Origin: Porphyromonadaceae bacterium UBA4262
GTDB lineage: Bacteria; Bacteroidota; Bacteroidia; Bacteroidales; Muribaculaceae
DNA length: 64,000 nucleotides
Direction: 5' to 3'
NCBI GenBank assembly: GCA_002396085.1
Contig: DGWI01000048.1
Location: 62,001 to 126,000 of the forward strand
The notes under the pieces were generated by a model that ran no database searches, had not been told where the DNA came from, and saw nothing but the letters and a program-made list of their open reading frames with translations. The position numbers were made by a program, and so were the translations under genes. Within the stretch, counting starts at the first letter, position 1, and every line of letters starts with the position of its first letter. Shown piece after piece: positions 49,565 through 58,018 of this stretch.

Positions 49565-50320
49565 TTACTTGGCCGGCTCGTTGAGCAAGTCCATGAATTC
49601 CATCGATTTGCCTTCCAGCTTGTTCATCACCTTGTTGACACGGCTGGTCAGGTAGTTGTAGGCAAACAGAGCCAAGATGCCAACGATCAGACCACCCACA
49701 GTGGTGACCAGTGCCTCATAGATGCCGCTAGCCAGGATGGTGACGTTGCTATTCTGACCGGCGCTGGCCAACTGGAAGAAGGCCTGCACCATACCCGTGA
49801 CAGTACCCAAGAAACCGATCATCGGGGCACCAGCGGCTGTTGTAGCCAGCCAGTTGAAGCCCTTCTCGAGTTTGGCAATCTCCATGTTGCCCACATTCTC
49901 GACGGCGACAAGCACATCGTTCATCGGGCGGCCAATGCGGCTGACACCCTTCTCAATCATGCGGGCGTATGGGGTGTTAGTGTCCTTGCACAACTGTGCG
50001 GCCTGATCGACCTCGCCGCGATGGATGTAGTTCTTGATTTTCTCCATAAAAGCGGCATCTTCCTTCGATGCGCGACTCACAGCGAACAAGCGCTCAAAGA
50101 AGATATAGATGCTCACCACAGCAAGCAGTGCCAACGGGATCATCAACCAACCACCGGCCATGGTCAGATTCCACACCGAGAGGTCTTTAACAACGGGTTC
50201 GGCCGCAGGAGCGGCTTGTGCCACCGGAGCGGCAACGGCTTGTGCAGCCTGAACGGCAGTGTCGGCGATGGCCTGTGCCACGGTATCGGCCACTGCAGGG
50301 ACTTGTGCTAGTAATGACAT
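49565..50320 (-). CDS. exbB: Biopolymer transport protein ExbB
   Basis: The 251-residue protein belongs to the MotA/TolQ/ExbB family. It has an Ala/Val/Pro-rich N-terminal ~45 residues, a first membrane helix at about 53-75, a cytosolic loop and two further helices (about 145-170 and 190-215). The conserved APMIGFLGTVTGMVQAFF marks the family. It forms the proton channel with ExbD and powers TonB. The Ala-rich N-terminus is longer than in E. coli, a common Bacteroidetes feature. It leads the exbB-exbD-tonB operon. Confidence 0.95.
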   Translation of the reverse strand: MSLLAQVPAVADTVAQAIADTAVQAAQAVAAPVAQAAPAAEPVVKDLSVWNLTMAGGWLMIPLALLAVVSIYIFFERLFAVSRASKEDAAFMEKIKNYIHRGEVDQAAQLCKDTNTPYARMIEKGVSRIGRPMNDVLVAVENVGNMEIAKLEKGFNWLATTAAGAPMIGFLGTVTGMVQAFFQLASAGQNSNVTILASGIYEALVTTVGGLIVGILALFAYNYLTSRVNKVMNKLEGKSMEFMDLLNEPAK

Positions 50321-50403
50321 ACTATTATCGAGTTTTTAGTTTTTAGTTGCAAGAGTGCTTGGAATCTCTAGGGTGCCTAGAGTACCTATTTTGTCAAAAC
50401 GTG

Positions 50404-50411
50404 CAAATATA
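50404..50411 (-). promoter_or_regulatory. -7 box TATATTTG for exbB-exbD-tonB
   Basis: The minus strand reads TATATTTG about 85 nt upstream of the exbB start in an A+T-rich gap. Confidence 0.5.
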
Positions 50412-50490
50412 CGAAATGTTTTTGACATCAAGGCCAATGTTGTGATTTTTTAGCAGTTTTCACTATCTGGATTATCAGAACCGTAATGAA

Positions 50491-51384
50491 TCATAGGTTG
50501 TCAATCTGCTTCTTGGCCCACTCCTTGGCCATGCGCACGGCTTCTTCCTTGGCCTTGCGTGCCAGACTGTCAAGCATTGCCTGTGCCGGGTCATAGGGCT
50601 CATCATCCTCTCGAGGCATCACACTACCCAGGGTGTCGTCGGGGGCCACCTCTGGCTCAGTGGGCTCGGAAGCCGGCGGCGGAGTGATGCCCACACTCGG
50701 TTCCTCGCTTGGTTCGGGCATACCCATGGCCCGACGCAACGCGTGGTCAATGTCGTCCTTGCCGAAGGTGAACACATGTCCCAGAATGCCCAGCGAGATG
50801 GTTTTGGGCTTGTCGCCAACCATTAGTTTGCCAACCGAGTAGACAAAGTGGTTGTCGACTTGCAGCACTTGGTCGATGGCAATATCGGCACCCTTGCCCG
50901 ACATCCACTTGATGACCTCGCCCACAATGTCACCCATGTCACGCTGCTCAACCTTCTCGTTGACCCACTCGCGTGTCGACCCCATGATGGCGTTGCGGTG
51001 CGCCTCACGATCGGGCACAGTCACCACCAGCACGCCCAATATCACCAACAAGATGAGCAAGGCAACAAGCCACTTGGTGCCACTGCTGCCCTTGCGCTTG
51101 GGTTCAGGTTGCGATTGTGGTTGTGATGCAGATGCCGGTGTGTCCCATGCCGGTGGCACAGGCGGAACCTGTGCATGACGCGGAGGCACAACAGGCGGTC
51201 GTTGAGTAGCACGCTCATACTCTAACCGCTGCAACAACGCGGTCAACTGCGGCACGTCGCCGGCCTGCTTCCAGTCGGCCATGCCCTCGGTCCACACCTC
51301 AGTCTCGGGCGTGATGCCCATCTCGGCCAGTTGCTCGAGACTGTAAGGACCACGCTGCTCGTTATCGATAAACAAGTAAAACAT
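50491..51384 (-). CDS. GYF_2 domain membrane protein
   Basis: The 297-residue product starts with a GYF_2 (DUF4339) domain (about 1-50, MFYLFIDNEQRGPYSLEQLA and TEVWTEGMADWKQAGDV). A Pro-rich linker follows (about 62-95), one membrane helix (about 104-124, WLVALLILLVILGVLVVTV) and an extracytoplasmic domain ending in an Ala/Glu-rich helix. GYF_2 domains bind peptides at the cytosolic side of membranes; the partner is unknown. It is followed upstream by the zinc-ribbon/FtsK-gamma-like protein gene (98-bp gap filled with heptamer repeats), which may be functionally linked. Confidence 0.85.
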   Translation of the reverse strand: MFYLFIDNEQRGPYSLEQLAEMGITPETEVWTEGMADWKQAGDVPQLTALLQRLEYERATQRPPVVPPRHAQVPPVPPAWDTPASASQPQSQPEPKRKGSSGTKWLVALLILLVILGVLVVTVPDREAHRNAIMGSTREWVNEKVEQRDMGDIVGEVIKWMSGKGADIAIDQVLQVDNHFVYSVGKLMVGDKPKTISLGILGHVFTFGKDDIDHALRRAMGMPEPSEEPSVGITPPPASEPTEPEVAPDDTLGSVMPREDDEPYDPAQAMLDSLARKAKEEAVRMAKEWAKKQIDNL

Positions 51385-51401
51385 CCTGATACCTAATTAT
51401 G

Positions 51402-51478
51402 AATTGAAAATTGAGAATTGAGAATTATTTGTTTTTGGTTTTTCAGTCACGGCCGACAACTGATAACCGACAACCAAT
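51402..51478. repeat. ATTGARA and RGTTNTC heptamer tracts
   Basis: ATTGAAA and ATTGAGA units (about 51402-51427) precede a short RGTTNTC hairpin (GGTTTTTCAGTCACGGCCGAC, then AACTGATAACCGACAACC). The two classes occur side by side between two minus-strand genes. Confidence 0.7.
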
Positions 51479-51482
51479 CAAT

Positions 51483-52121
51483 CTACTTGACTAGCAAGAA
51501 AACGAGAAAAGCGGCGAGAACCAGCCATATGAGGCACGAGCCACAATTGACGCGCACCATCTTGCCACCTTGTGGCAGTGGCGTTCCATCGGTTGGCGGC
51601 TCAGTTTCAGCGCCAAAGCGCTGGTTGTAATTAAACGGGCTGGGCAACCCCTCATGGTGCTCGATGAGAATCTGCCGCGGAGCGCCACCTCGATAAGGAC
51701 CTATGCATCCGGCCTGTTCCAGTTGGTTGATGAGATCCTGTGCCCGCTCAAGCGGGATATTGAAATAGTCGCGCAGCATCATCGGCGTGACAGCACTGCA
51801 CTGACCCAGATAGCGCACAGCCTCATCGAAGAGCGGGTCGCGACCATCGCCACCCAACTGCGACGGCAGTGGCGGCACCGGTACCGCATCCTGGACTGGC
51901 ACCCCCGTCACCTCGGTCACGACACCCTCGCTCTCAACCTCAGGCTTAGGCTCGTCACGACGCAAATTGAGTGATCCGTCCTCAAGGGGCACATAGGCAT
52001 AGTCGCCCACAATCTCAAGTTGCGTCAAGCATTGCGGGCACACGGTCTTGTATTCATTGGCTATCAACGCCTCGACACTCAGGTCGATGTGTTTGCCACA
52101 TTTGGGACAAGTATATTGCAT
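51483..52121 (-). CDS. Zinc ribbon / FtsK-gamma-like winged helix / C-terminal membrane anchor protein
   Basis: The 212-residue product has three parts. An N-terminal zinc ribbon of the MJ0042 type uses Cys5, Cys8, Cys28 and Cys31 (YTCPKCGKHI and TVCPQCLTQL). A middle domain (about 97-155) resembles the FtsK gamma winged helix that recognises KOPS DNA sites: AVRYLGQCSAVTPMMLRDYF, then RAQDLINQLEQAGCIGPYRG and GAPRQILI. A C-terminal hydrophobic segment (about 195-211) serves as membrane anchor. I know of no described protein with this set. It is too short to be FtsK and has no ATPase. The neighbour is a GYF_2 membrane protein. Confidence 0.78.
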   Translation of the reverse strand: MQYTCPKCGKHIDLSVEALIANEYKTVCPQCLTQLEIVGDYAYVPLEDGSLNLRRDEPKPEVESEGVVTEVTGVPVQDAVPVPPLPSQLGGDGRDPLFDEAVRYLGQCSAVTPMMLRDYFNIPLERAQDLINQLEQAGCIGPYRGGAPRQILIEHHEGLPSPFNYNQRFGAETEPPTDGTPLPQGGKMVRVNCGSCLIWLVLAAFLVFLLVK

Positions 52122-52150
52122 GTTTCAGTTGTTCTGCCTTTATAAATGGA

Positions 52151-52158
52151 CAAAATTA
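52151..52158 (-). promoter_or_regulatory. -7 box TAATTTTG for the zinc ribbon/FtsK-gamma gene
   Basis: The minus strand reads TAATTTTG about 30 nt upstream of the ATG at 52121. Confidence 0.5.
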
Positions 52159-52231
52159 GTAATAATTTCAGAAAGCACAGCAATTTTCAGCAAAAATGCG
52201 CAAAAAATTTGGCACATTCCCACTTTTGCCC

Positions 52232-52239
52232 TACCTTTG
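52232..52239 (+). promoter_or_regulatory. -7 box TACCTTTG for the serine hydrolase gene
   Basis: An exact box lies ~103 nt before the ATG at 52342. The leader ends in short TTAATTT-type repeats. Confidence 0.55.
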
Positions 52240-52341
52240 CTCAACAACAAGCAAAAATCATGCCCTTCTGCACTAAAGCAGTCAACCGGCGCATTGCGCA
52301 TTACTGAAATCTTAATTTAAAACTCTTAATTCAAAACAATA

Positions 52342-53859
52342 ATGAAAAGAATATCCACACTACTGCTCGTGTTGGCCATGATGGCCGTGACCCACGCCCA
52401 GACGGGCGACCTGCCCCGCTCGACACCCGCCCAGCAAGGATTGAGCACACAGGCTGTCAGCCAGTTCGTTGACTCGTTGCTAGCATTGCCCCAGACCGAG
52501 ATACATCATGTGATGGTCGCGCGCCACGGCCAAGTTGTAGCCGAGGCACATCCCGCCCCATTCCGCGCCGACGATGCCCACACGCTTTACTCGGCCAGTA
52601 AGACCTTTGTATCACTGGCTGTGGGTCTAGCCATCGCCGACAACCGCTTGCGTCTGGACGACCGCGTCGCCGCCATCATGCACGATCATCTGCCCGACAC
52701 CATCAGCACCGCACTAGCCCAGATGACCGTACGCAACCTGTTGACCATGAGCAGCGGCATCAAGCCCGACTGGACCATGCGCAACAACACCAACCAGTGG
52801 TTGAACACGTGGCTAGCCTATCCCGTCAAAGCCCCCGGCGAGCACTTTTTCTACGACTCAATGGCAACCTATATGCTCTCGGCCATCGTGCAGCGCGTCA
52901 TGGGCAAGACTGTGTTGCAGTTGCTGTGCGAACGCATCTTTGAGCCGCTCCACATCACCGAAGTCGACTGGGAAATCAGTCCTGAGGGCATCAATACTGG
53001 CGGCTGGGGCATGCGCATACAAGCCGAGTCGCTAGCCAAGGTGGGCATCCTCATGCTGCAACGCGGACAGTGGGAAGGACGTCAGTTGGTACCCGAACAG
53101 TGGATCGACGAGATGACGCAGAAACGCATCAACTACGACAACGTCAACGGGCAGGCACCCACCGACGGCAACCAGGGATACTGCTACCAGCTGTGGCGCT
53201 GCAAGTGGCCCACGGCCTACCGCATGGACGGCGCTCACGGACAGTTTGTGGTCATGGACCCTGCCAGCGACATAGTGGTGGTCATCTTGGGACGCAGCGC
53301 GCGTGGTCATGACGAACTGGCTTGCATCTGGAACCAACTGATGCCTGGAGTGGATCGAACCGACAACAAGAACGAGAGCAAGGCCGAGAAGCGCCTGGCC
53401 GCCGCATGCAGCCGGGCTGCACTGCCACTGCCGCAAGGCAAGCAACGCTCGAATGTGCTGACCAATGCCGACTTCAAACTACAGCCTAATCCCGACGGCA
53501 TCGACCTCATCAAGTTCTACCAGGACGGCAAACAGATGGCCATGCGCATCTACTATCGTGACGGACGTGACGAGACCATTCCCATGGCCTATGGCAAGTG
53601 GACTTATGGACACCTGACAGGCGAGCCGCCCTATTCAATCGGTGCTGTGGGACGATTTGCAGGGCTGCGCCACAATTTTGCCACGGCAGCGGCCTATGCC
53701 TGGACTACTCCGGGCATGCTGACCGTGCAGATACACTACGTCAACTGGATCAGTGCCACAACATTGCAGTTTGACATCACTGCCGGCACCGTACAGATCA
53801 CCCACAACTACGACACTGCTCATCCCCACACCATCCCCTTCGCCATCGTTCAGCAATAA
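52342..53859 (+). CDS. Secreted serine hydrolase of the class C beta-lactamase family
   Basis: The 505-residue protein has a signal peptide (cleavage near THAQTG) and a beta-lactamase/DD-peptidase-like domain (about 25-330). The catalytic Ser84 and Lys87 lie in TLYSASKTFV (SxxK). A Y-x-S/N motif is seen in FFYDSMATYML, and the H-G-G-type third motif seems altered to AHGQFV. An extra C-terminal domain (about 365-505) is beta-rich and may be a lipocalin-like substrate domain. Family members are esterases, D-aminopeptidases or penicillin-binding hydrolases; resistance activity should not be assumed. Confidence 0.9.
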   Translation: MKRISTLLLVLAMMAVTHAQTGDLPRSTPAQQGLSTQAVSQFVDSLLALPQTEIHHVMVARHGQVVAEAHPAPFRADDAHTLYSASKTFVSLAVGLAIADNRLRLDDRVAAIMHDHLPDTISTALAQMTVRNLLTMSSGIKPDWTMRNNTNQWLNTWLAYPVKAPGEHFFYDSMATYMLSAIVQRVMGKTVLQLLCERIFEPLHITEVDWEISPEGINTGGWGMRIQAESLAKVGILMLQRGQWEGRQLVPEQWIDEMTQKRINYDNVNGQAPTDGNQGYCYQLWRCKWPTAYRMDGAHGQFVVMDPASDIVVVILGRSARGHDELACIWNQLMPGVDRTDNKNESKAEKRLAAACSRAALPLPQGKQRSNVLTNADFKLQPNPDGIDLIKFYQDGKQMAMRIYYRDGRDETIPMAYGKWTYGHLTGEPPYSIGAVGRFAGLRHNFATAAAYAWTTPGMLTVQIHYVNWISATTLQFDITAGTVQITHNYDTAHPHTIPFAIVQQ

Positions 53860-53861
53860 TG

Positions 53862-53935
53862 GTTATTGGTTATCAGTTATCGGTTTTCGGTTTTCAGTTT
53901 TCAGTTTTCGGTTTTCAGTTTTCGGAAACAACTGA
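53862..53935. repeat. RGTTNTC heptamer tract before xerD
   Basis: About nine forward units (GGTTATC, AGTTATC, GGTTTTC, AGTTTTC) and a short inverted arm (AACTGACAATGAC) fill the gap between the serine hydrolase stop and the xerD start. Confidence 0.8.
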
Positions 53936-53948
53936 CAATGACAAGTAA

Positions 53949-54860
53949 ATGCGTGACATTACCGACATAGCACAAGTCAAGCGCAACTACCAGGTGTATC
54001 TGCGCATCGAGAAGGGTCTGTCCGACAACACGGCACAGGCCTACGGCGATGATGTGGACAAACTCACCCACTACCTCACCGACCAGGGCGTGGCAGTGGA
54101 GCACGCCTCAACCGACGACCTGGACAACTTTGTCGCTGCGCTACACGACCTGGGCATCGGGCCACGCTCGGTGGCACGCATCATCTCGGGCATGAGGAGT
54201 TTCTACAAATACCTGCGGCTAGAGGGATTCACCGACCACAACCCCACACAGCTGCTCGACTCGCCACGGCTGGGCCGGCATCTGCCCGAGGTGCTCACGA
54301 TCGATGAGATTGATGCCATGATCGACTGCATCGACATGTCGACACCCGAAGGCATCCGCAACCGAGCCATCATTGAGACCATGTACAGTTGCGGCCTGCG
54401 GGTGAGCGAACTCGTGGGGCTGCAGATGTCGCTCATCTACGCCGACGACGAGTTTATCCTGGTGCGTGGCAAGGGTGACAAGCAGCGCATGGTACCCATC
54501 TCGCAAGTTGCCCTTGAGTTGATAGCACGCTATGTGAGTGAGGTACGCTCAAATCTAGTTGTCCGCCGTGGCAGCGAGGACATCCTGTTCCTTAACCGCC
54601 GCGGCGGACAACTGTCGCGTCAGATGGTGTTTATCATCATCAAACAACTGTGCGAACTGGCTGGCATACACAAGCAGGTCAGTCCGCACACGCTGCGACA
54701 CTCGTTTGCCACTCACTTGCTCGAGGGTGGCGCCAACTTGCGAGCCATCCAGCAGATGCTGGGCCATGAGAGCATCACCACCACCGAAATTTATGTCCAC
54801 ATCGACCGCTCTCGCCTGCGCCAGGAGATAATGCAGCACCATCCACGCAACAAGCGTTGA
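53949..54860 (+). CDS. xerD: Tyrosine recombinase XerD-like
   Basis: The 303-residue protein has the SAM-like N-terminal core-binding domain (about 10-95) and a catalytic domain (about 115-295). All six catalytic residues are in place: Arg151 (CGLRVSEL), Lys175 (RGKGDKQR), His247 and Arg250 (SPHTLRHSFATH), His273 (LGHESI) and Tyr282 (TEIYVHI). Its length and lack of extra domains are those of the chromosomal XerC/D class that resolves dimers at dif. No dif-like site or integrated element was seen next to it, so it is more likely a housekeeping XerD than a mobile-element integrase. Confidence 0.93.
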   Translation: MRDITDIAQVKRNYQVYLRIEKGLSDNTAQAYGDDVDKLTHYLTDQGVAVEHASTDDLDNFVAALHDLGIGPRSVARIISGMRSFYKYLRLEGFTDHNPTQLLDSPRLGRHLPEVLTIDEIDAMIDCIDMSTPEGIRNRAIIETMYSCGLRVSELVGLQMSLIYADDEFILVRGKGDKQRMVPISQVALELIARYVSEVRSNLVVRRGSEDILFLNRRGGQLSRQMVFIIIKQLCELAGIHKQVSPHTLRHSFATHLLEGGANLRAIQQMLGHESITTTEIYVHIDRSRLRQEIMQHHPRNKR

Positions 54861-54936
54861 CCGGACACTTGCCGGTCAACCCTTCCTTGCCTAACAGCCG
54901 ATTGAAGAACCTGTTAACGTGGGTTCTGGCCTATCT

Positions 54937-55338
54937 CTATTTCTCCTCGATGGCTTGAACAAACTCAAGCGGGAGGATGATGTTGTCAACCTCGACGGCT
55001 GCCGCAAACAATGGCCCCATCTCCCGGGCTGTGAAGCCTGCGATGCCACAGCCGATGGGTGTGACCAGAAACTTCATGTCGGGGTGCTCGGCCGCAAAGC
55101 GGATAAACTCGTCGACATAGGGCCGTATCGTCTCAACGCCGCCCTGCATTGTGGGGATGGCATAACTCTGACCCTGCAGACCGACGCCCTGCCCCATCAC
55201 GGCACCAAACCGCTGATGCGCCACACGGGCCGCTCCGCCACCATGCATACCCGCCAAGTTACTACCAAAGACAAACACCTCGTTATCTGCCAGCTGCGAG
55301 ATCCACGGGTTGGTATATTCTCGATTGTATTTCATCAT
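54937..55338 (-). CDS. Macro-like/uncharacterised conserved protein (FGSNLAGxHGGGAA family)
   Basis: The 133-residue protein belongs to a widespread uncharacterised family with the motif VFVFGSNLAGMHGGGAARVA (about 21-40). A second motif, SYAIPTM, is at 58-64 and a third, VTPIGCGIAGFTAREMGPLF, at about 91-110. The glycine-rich loops resemble those of macrodomains that bind ADP-ribose, but the family has no settled function. The start may be the first or second Met. It is close to xerD but convergent with it. Confidence 0.8.
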   Translation of the reverse strand: MMKYNREYTNPWISQLADNEVFVFGSNLAGMHGGGAARVAHQRFGAVMGQGVGLQGQSYAIPTMQGGVETIRPYVDEFIRFAAEHPDMKFLVTPIGCGIAGFTAREMGPLFAAAVEVDNIILPLEFVQAIEEK

Positions 55339-55397
55339 TGCGATTGTTGGGTTTTAAATTAACGTCCATCCATTAAAGAAAACCTCTACACATTGTG

Positions 55398-55405
55398 CAA
55401 AGGTA
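55398..55405 (-). promoter_or_regulatory. -7 box TACCTTTG for the macro-like gene
   Basis: An exact box on the minus strand lies ~60 nt upstream of the ATG. Confidence 0.6.
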
Positions 55406-55425
55406 ATAAAAACATTCGTTTCGCC

Positions 55426-55614
55426 CTACCCTTCGGCCTCACTTTTCTTGTGCTTGGCCTTGCGGGTATAGGTTTTCTTCGACCGGTGTGGCCGCGTTGT
55501 GGCATGGAAGCCTGGCCCCAGCAAGTCTTGCTGGGCTTCGCGCTCACCGCGACGCATCGCCTTGATTGCATCCCAGTTCACCACTTTCAGTTTCTTGCCT
55601 TGTTTACGCTTCAT
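55426..55614 (-). CDS. Small basic conserved protein
   Basis: The 62-residue product (MKRKQGKKLKVVNWDAIKAM start) is very basic, with a Lys/Arg-rich tail ending KKSEAEG. Its central 'WDAIKAMRRGEREAQQDLLGPGF' type region resembles short conserved Bacteroidales proteins of unknown function. The gene is upstream of, and on the same strand as, the macro-like gene, with an independent promoter between them. Coding status is supported by clear codon structure and a GPGF motif, but a spurious frame cannot be excluded. It may bind nucleic acid. Confidence 0.55.
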   Translation of the reverse strand: MKRKQGKKLKVVNWDAIKAMRRGEREAQQDLLGPGFHATTRPHRSKKTYTRKAKHKKSEAEG

Positions 55615-55957
55615 TGTTACATATATAAGGAAAAATGTGTGTCTCTCACCGCATTAAATCCAAAGTCTGCATGGAGTCGTAAACTTCACTAAGAGCAACC
55701 TCTGAGATTACAACCCCAAGCCTACGGTGTTTATACCATTTCATCATATGCAAATATCATGCCACCGGCGTGTATAAATGGGGATAAAGAAGCATCATAT
55801 TCTTGGAGTACTGATTCTAAGACTGTCGCTTTCAACAGTATTCACGGGTTCAAGGATAATATTAACTTAATTTTAGAATTAAAATTCGCTGGTGTGTAAC
55901 AATTTATTAGTACCTTTGTTGAACTTTTCATTAATACAAACATCGAAACTCAATAGA
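55615..55957. other. A+T-rich gene-free region upstream of manC
   Basis: About 340 bp without a supported gene. It holds the manC -7 box at its right end and no clear repeat or RNA structure. The A+T content is higher than in flanking genes. Confidence 0.5.
55911..55918 (+). promoter_or_regulatory. -7 box TACCTTTG for manC
   Basis: An exact box lies 40 nt before the manC ATG at 55958. A longer in-frame reading from 55892 is therefore not used. Confidence 0.6.
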
Positions 55958-57043
55958 ATGAACGATAACAACCGATATTGTGTGATCATGTGTGGAGGCG
56001 TGGGAAGCCGATTCTGGCCCTACAGCCGCGCCTCACGACCCAAGCAGTTTCTGGACTTCTTCGGCACAGGCCGCAGCCTGCTACAGATGTCGGTCGACCG
56101 CATGGCCGGCATTGTGCCCGACGAGAACATCATCTTGATGACCAACGAGCAATATGCCGACATCATCCGCGAGCAGTTGCCTCAACTCAAGCCCGAACAG
56201 ATTTTGCTCGAACCGGCTCGTCGCAACACCGCCCCTTGCATTGCCTGGGCAGCACATCACATTGCGGCCCTCAACCCCGAGGCACGCATCATGGTGGCTC
56301 CGAGCGATCACCTGATTCTCAAGACCGACGAGTATCGCGAGAGTGTGCTCAAGGCCTTTGAATTCCTCGACCGCCACGATGCAATCTTGACACTGGGCAT
56401 TCGCCCCAATCACCCTGAGACGGGCTATGGCTACATCCAGGTGGGCGAAGCAATGGATGGTGACTTCAGCCGGGTCAAGACGTTCACCGAAAAACCCAAC
56501 GAAGAGTTGGCACGAGTGTTTCTCAACTCGGGTGAGTTCTTCTGGAACTCCGGTATGTTCTTCTGGAGCGCTCGCACCATCCTCACGGCCATGGCCGCCT
56601 ATGCGCCAGACATCGAAGCCGCATTGGCGCGAGGCGAGGAGTATTATGGCACGGCTCAAGAACAAGAGTTTATCAATGCCAACTATGCGTCATGTCCCAA
56701 CATCTCGATTGACTTTGCCGTGATGGAGAAGGCACCCAATGTCTATGTCGAGTGCGTCGACTTCGGGTGGAGCGACCTGGGCACTTGGGGCTCTCTCTAC
56801 GACAACGCACCCAGCCATGACGACAACGGCAATGTCACCCAGCATGGACAGAACATGCTCTACAATAGCCACAACAACATCATTGCCGTCAGTGGCGACA
56901 AGGTGGTGGTGCTGTCGGGTCTCAATGACTATATCGTGGCTGATGTCGAGGATGCCCTGCTCATTGTGCCCAAGGACGAGGAGCAACGCATCCGCCTCTA
57001 CGTTAACGAGGTGCGTACCCGCTTCGGCGAGAAGTACCTGTAA
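55958..57043 (+). CDS. manC: Mannose-1-phosphate guanylyltransferase
   Basis: The enzyme makes GDP-mannose from mannose 1-phosphate and GTP. The 361-residue protein carries the pyrophosphorylase signature CGGVGSRFWPYSRASRPKQF (about 10-29), a VAPSDHLI segment (about 110-117), FTEKPNEELA (about 175-184) and WNSGMFFW (about 197-204). It lacks the isomerase domain of bifunctional ManC/AlgA enzymes. GDP-mannose feeds surface glycan or GDP-fucose synthesis; no glycan cluster is adjacent. A terminator hairpin follows. Confidence 0.95.
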   Translation: MNDNNRYCVIMCGGVGSRFWPYSRASRPKQFLDFFGTGRSLLQMSVDRMAGIVPDENIILMTNEQYADIIREQLPQLKPEQILLEPARRNTAPCIAWAAHHIAALNPEARIMVAPSDHLILKTDEYRESVLKAFEFLDRHDAILTLGIRPNHPETGYGYIQVGEAMDGDFSRVKTFTEKPNEELARVFLNSGEFFWNSGMFFWSARTILTAMAAYAPDIEAALARGEEYYGTAQEQEFINANYASCPNISIDFAVMEKAPNVYVECVDFGWSDLGTWGSLYDNAPSHDDNGNVTQHGQNMLYNSHNNIIAVSGDKVVVLSGLNDYIVADVEDALLIVPKDEEQRIRLYVNEVRTRFGEKYL

Positions 57044-57068
57044 GATACAGTGTACCATGCACATATTA

Positions 57069-57100
57069 AAGTGCCACTTCCCTGCCGGGAGGTGGCACTT
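57069..57100 (+). terminator. Terminator-like hairpin after manC
   Basis: AAGTGCCACTTCC pairs with GGAGGTGGCACTT (one G-U pair) around a 6-nt loop, 25 nt after the manC stop. A short T-containing tail follows. Confidence 0.8.
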
Positions 57101-57161
57101 CAATTATATCATTCCGCAAGAAAAGTGAATGCAAGTTTATGATTCTTGAAACAATTCGGGA

Positions 57162-57872
57162 TTAAAACTCATAGCCGATTTTCAGGTTAACACTGCCGAT
57201 GTAATCGTGGGTCTTGTAGTGAAGTTCATAGAAACCATAGTACGCCGAGCCTTGCGTGGTATAGTTGGCTGCTAGCGTGAAGTGGTTGAGACGGCAACCG
57301 AAACTACCGCTGACGTACAAGCCTCGGCAATCGCCCACAAAGTTTCCGCCAATGCGCACATCAATGAAGGGTGATATGCGCTCAGTGCGTTTGTCCGCCT
57401 GAAAATCAGCATAAATGGGCAACAAAAACACGGTCTTGTCATCACGACTCTTGACGAAATGTGACCGACGCGAATGCGTCAATATCGAGGGAGCCACACC
57501 TGCTCCCACAAAAAATAGTCGATTAATCTGATAACCAGCCGTTGCCGATGCTTGATATTGCCATGTCCCACGCGAATCTCCGAATGCATAACCCGCTCCC
57601 AAATCAGCCATAACGCGGAATCCTCTACACTGTTTGTCGTCCTTTGAATAGTCTCGGTCCTCGCTATGCGAGATGCTCTTGACCTGTGCGGCAGGATAGG
57701 TTATGGTCATGCCGTCACGGTCCTCAATGGTGATACTTTCACCAGGCACTTGCGCCACAATGCGCCCTTTAACCACACGTCCGTCAGTGAAATGCACCAC
57801 ATCCAGTGCCGAAGCCACCATCATTACCATTGAACACACCATCATCAATGTCATTGCTACCAATCTTGTCAT
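57162..57872 (-). CDS. Outer-membrane beta-barrel protein with N-terminal strand motif
   Basis: The 236-residue product has a signal peptide (cleavage near ASALD). A short N-terminal domain (about 22-65, VVHFTDGRVVKGRIVAQVPG with VKSISHSEDRD) recalls other Bacteroidales secreted proteins. The C-terminal barrel (about 80-236) has alternating strands and ends YIGSVNLKIGYEF with a terminal Phe, as expected for outer-membrane proteins. The start is the ATG at 57872, ~50 nt after the -7 box. No function can be assigned. Confidence 0.8.
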   Translation of the reverse strand: MTRLVAMTLMMVCSMVMMVASALDVVHFTDGRVVKGRIVAQVPGESITIEDRDGMTITYPAAQVKSISHSEDRDYSKDDKQCRGFRVMADLGAGYAFGDSRGTWQYQASATAGYQINRLFFVGAGVAPSILTHSRRSHFVKSRDDKTVFLLPIYADFQADKRTERISPFIDVRIGGNFVGDCRGLYVSGSFGCRLNHFTLAANYTTQGSAYYGFYELHYKTHDYIGSVNLKIGYEF

Positions 57873-57923
57873 AGTAAAACCTAATTCTTTGAAATGAAAC
57901 AATTAATAATCCACTCAATGACA

Positions 57924-57931
57924 CAAAGGTA
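57924..57931 (-). promoter_or_regulatory. -7 box TACCTTTG for the barrel-protein gene
   Basis: An exact box on the minus strand lies ~52 nt upstream of the ATG at 57872. Confidence 0.6.
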
Positions 57932-58018
57932 GTGATATATATCAGAATGTGCAAACAAATCACAAAAAACATTCCCTAAAACACAGACTAACTAAATACA
58001 CTTCTTTTTATAATGGAC

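Noticed and set aside
52342..53859. Beta-lactamase family protein as an antibiotic resistance gene
   Set aside because: It is a long esterase/peptidase-type homologue with an extra domain and altered third motif; resistance cannot be inferred.
53949..54860. xerD as an integrase marking a genomic island
   Set aside because: Length and motifs fit the housekeeping XerC/D class. No attachment repeats, tRNA or mobile genes are next to it.
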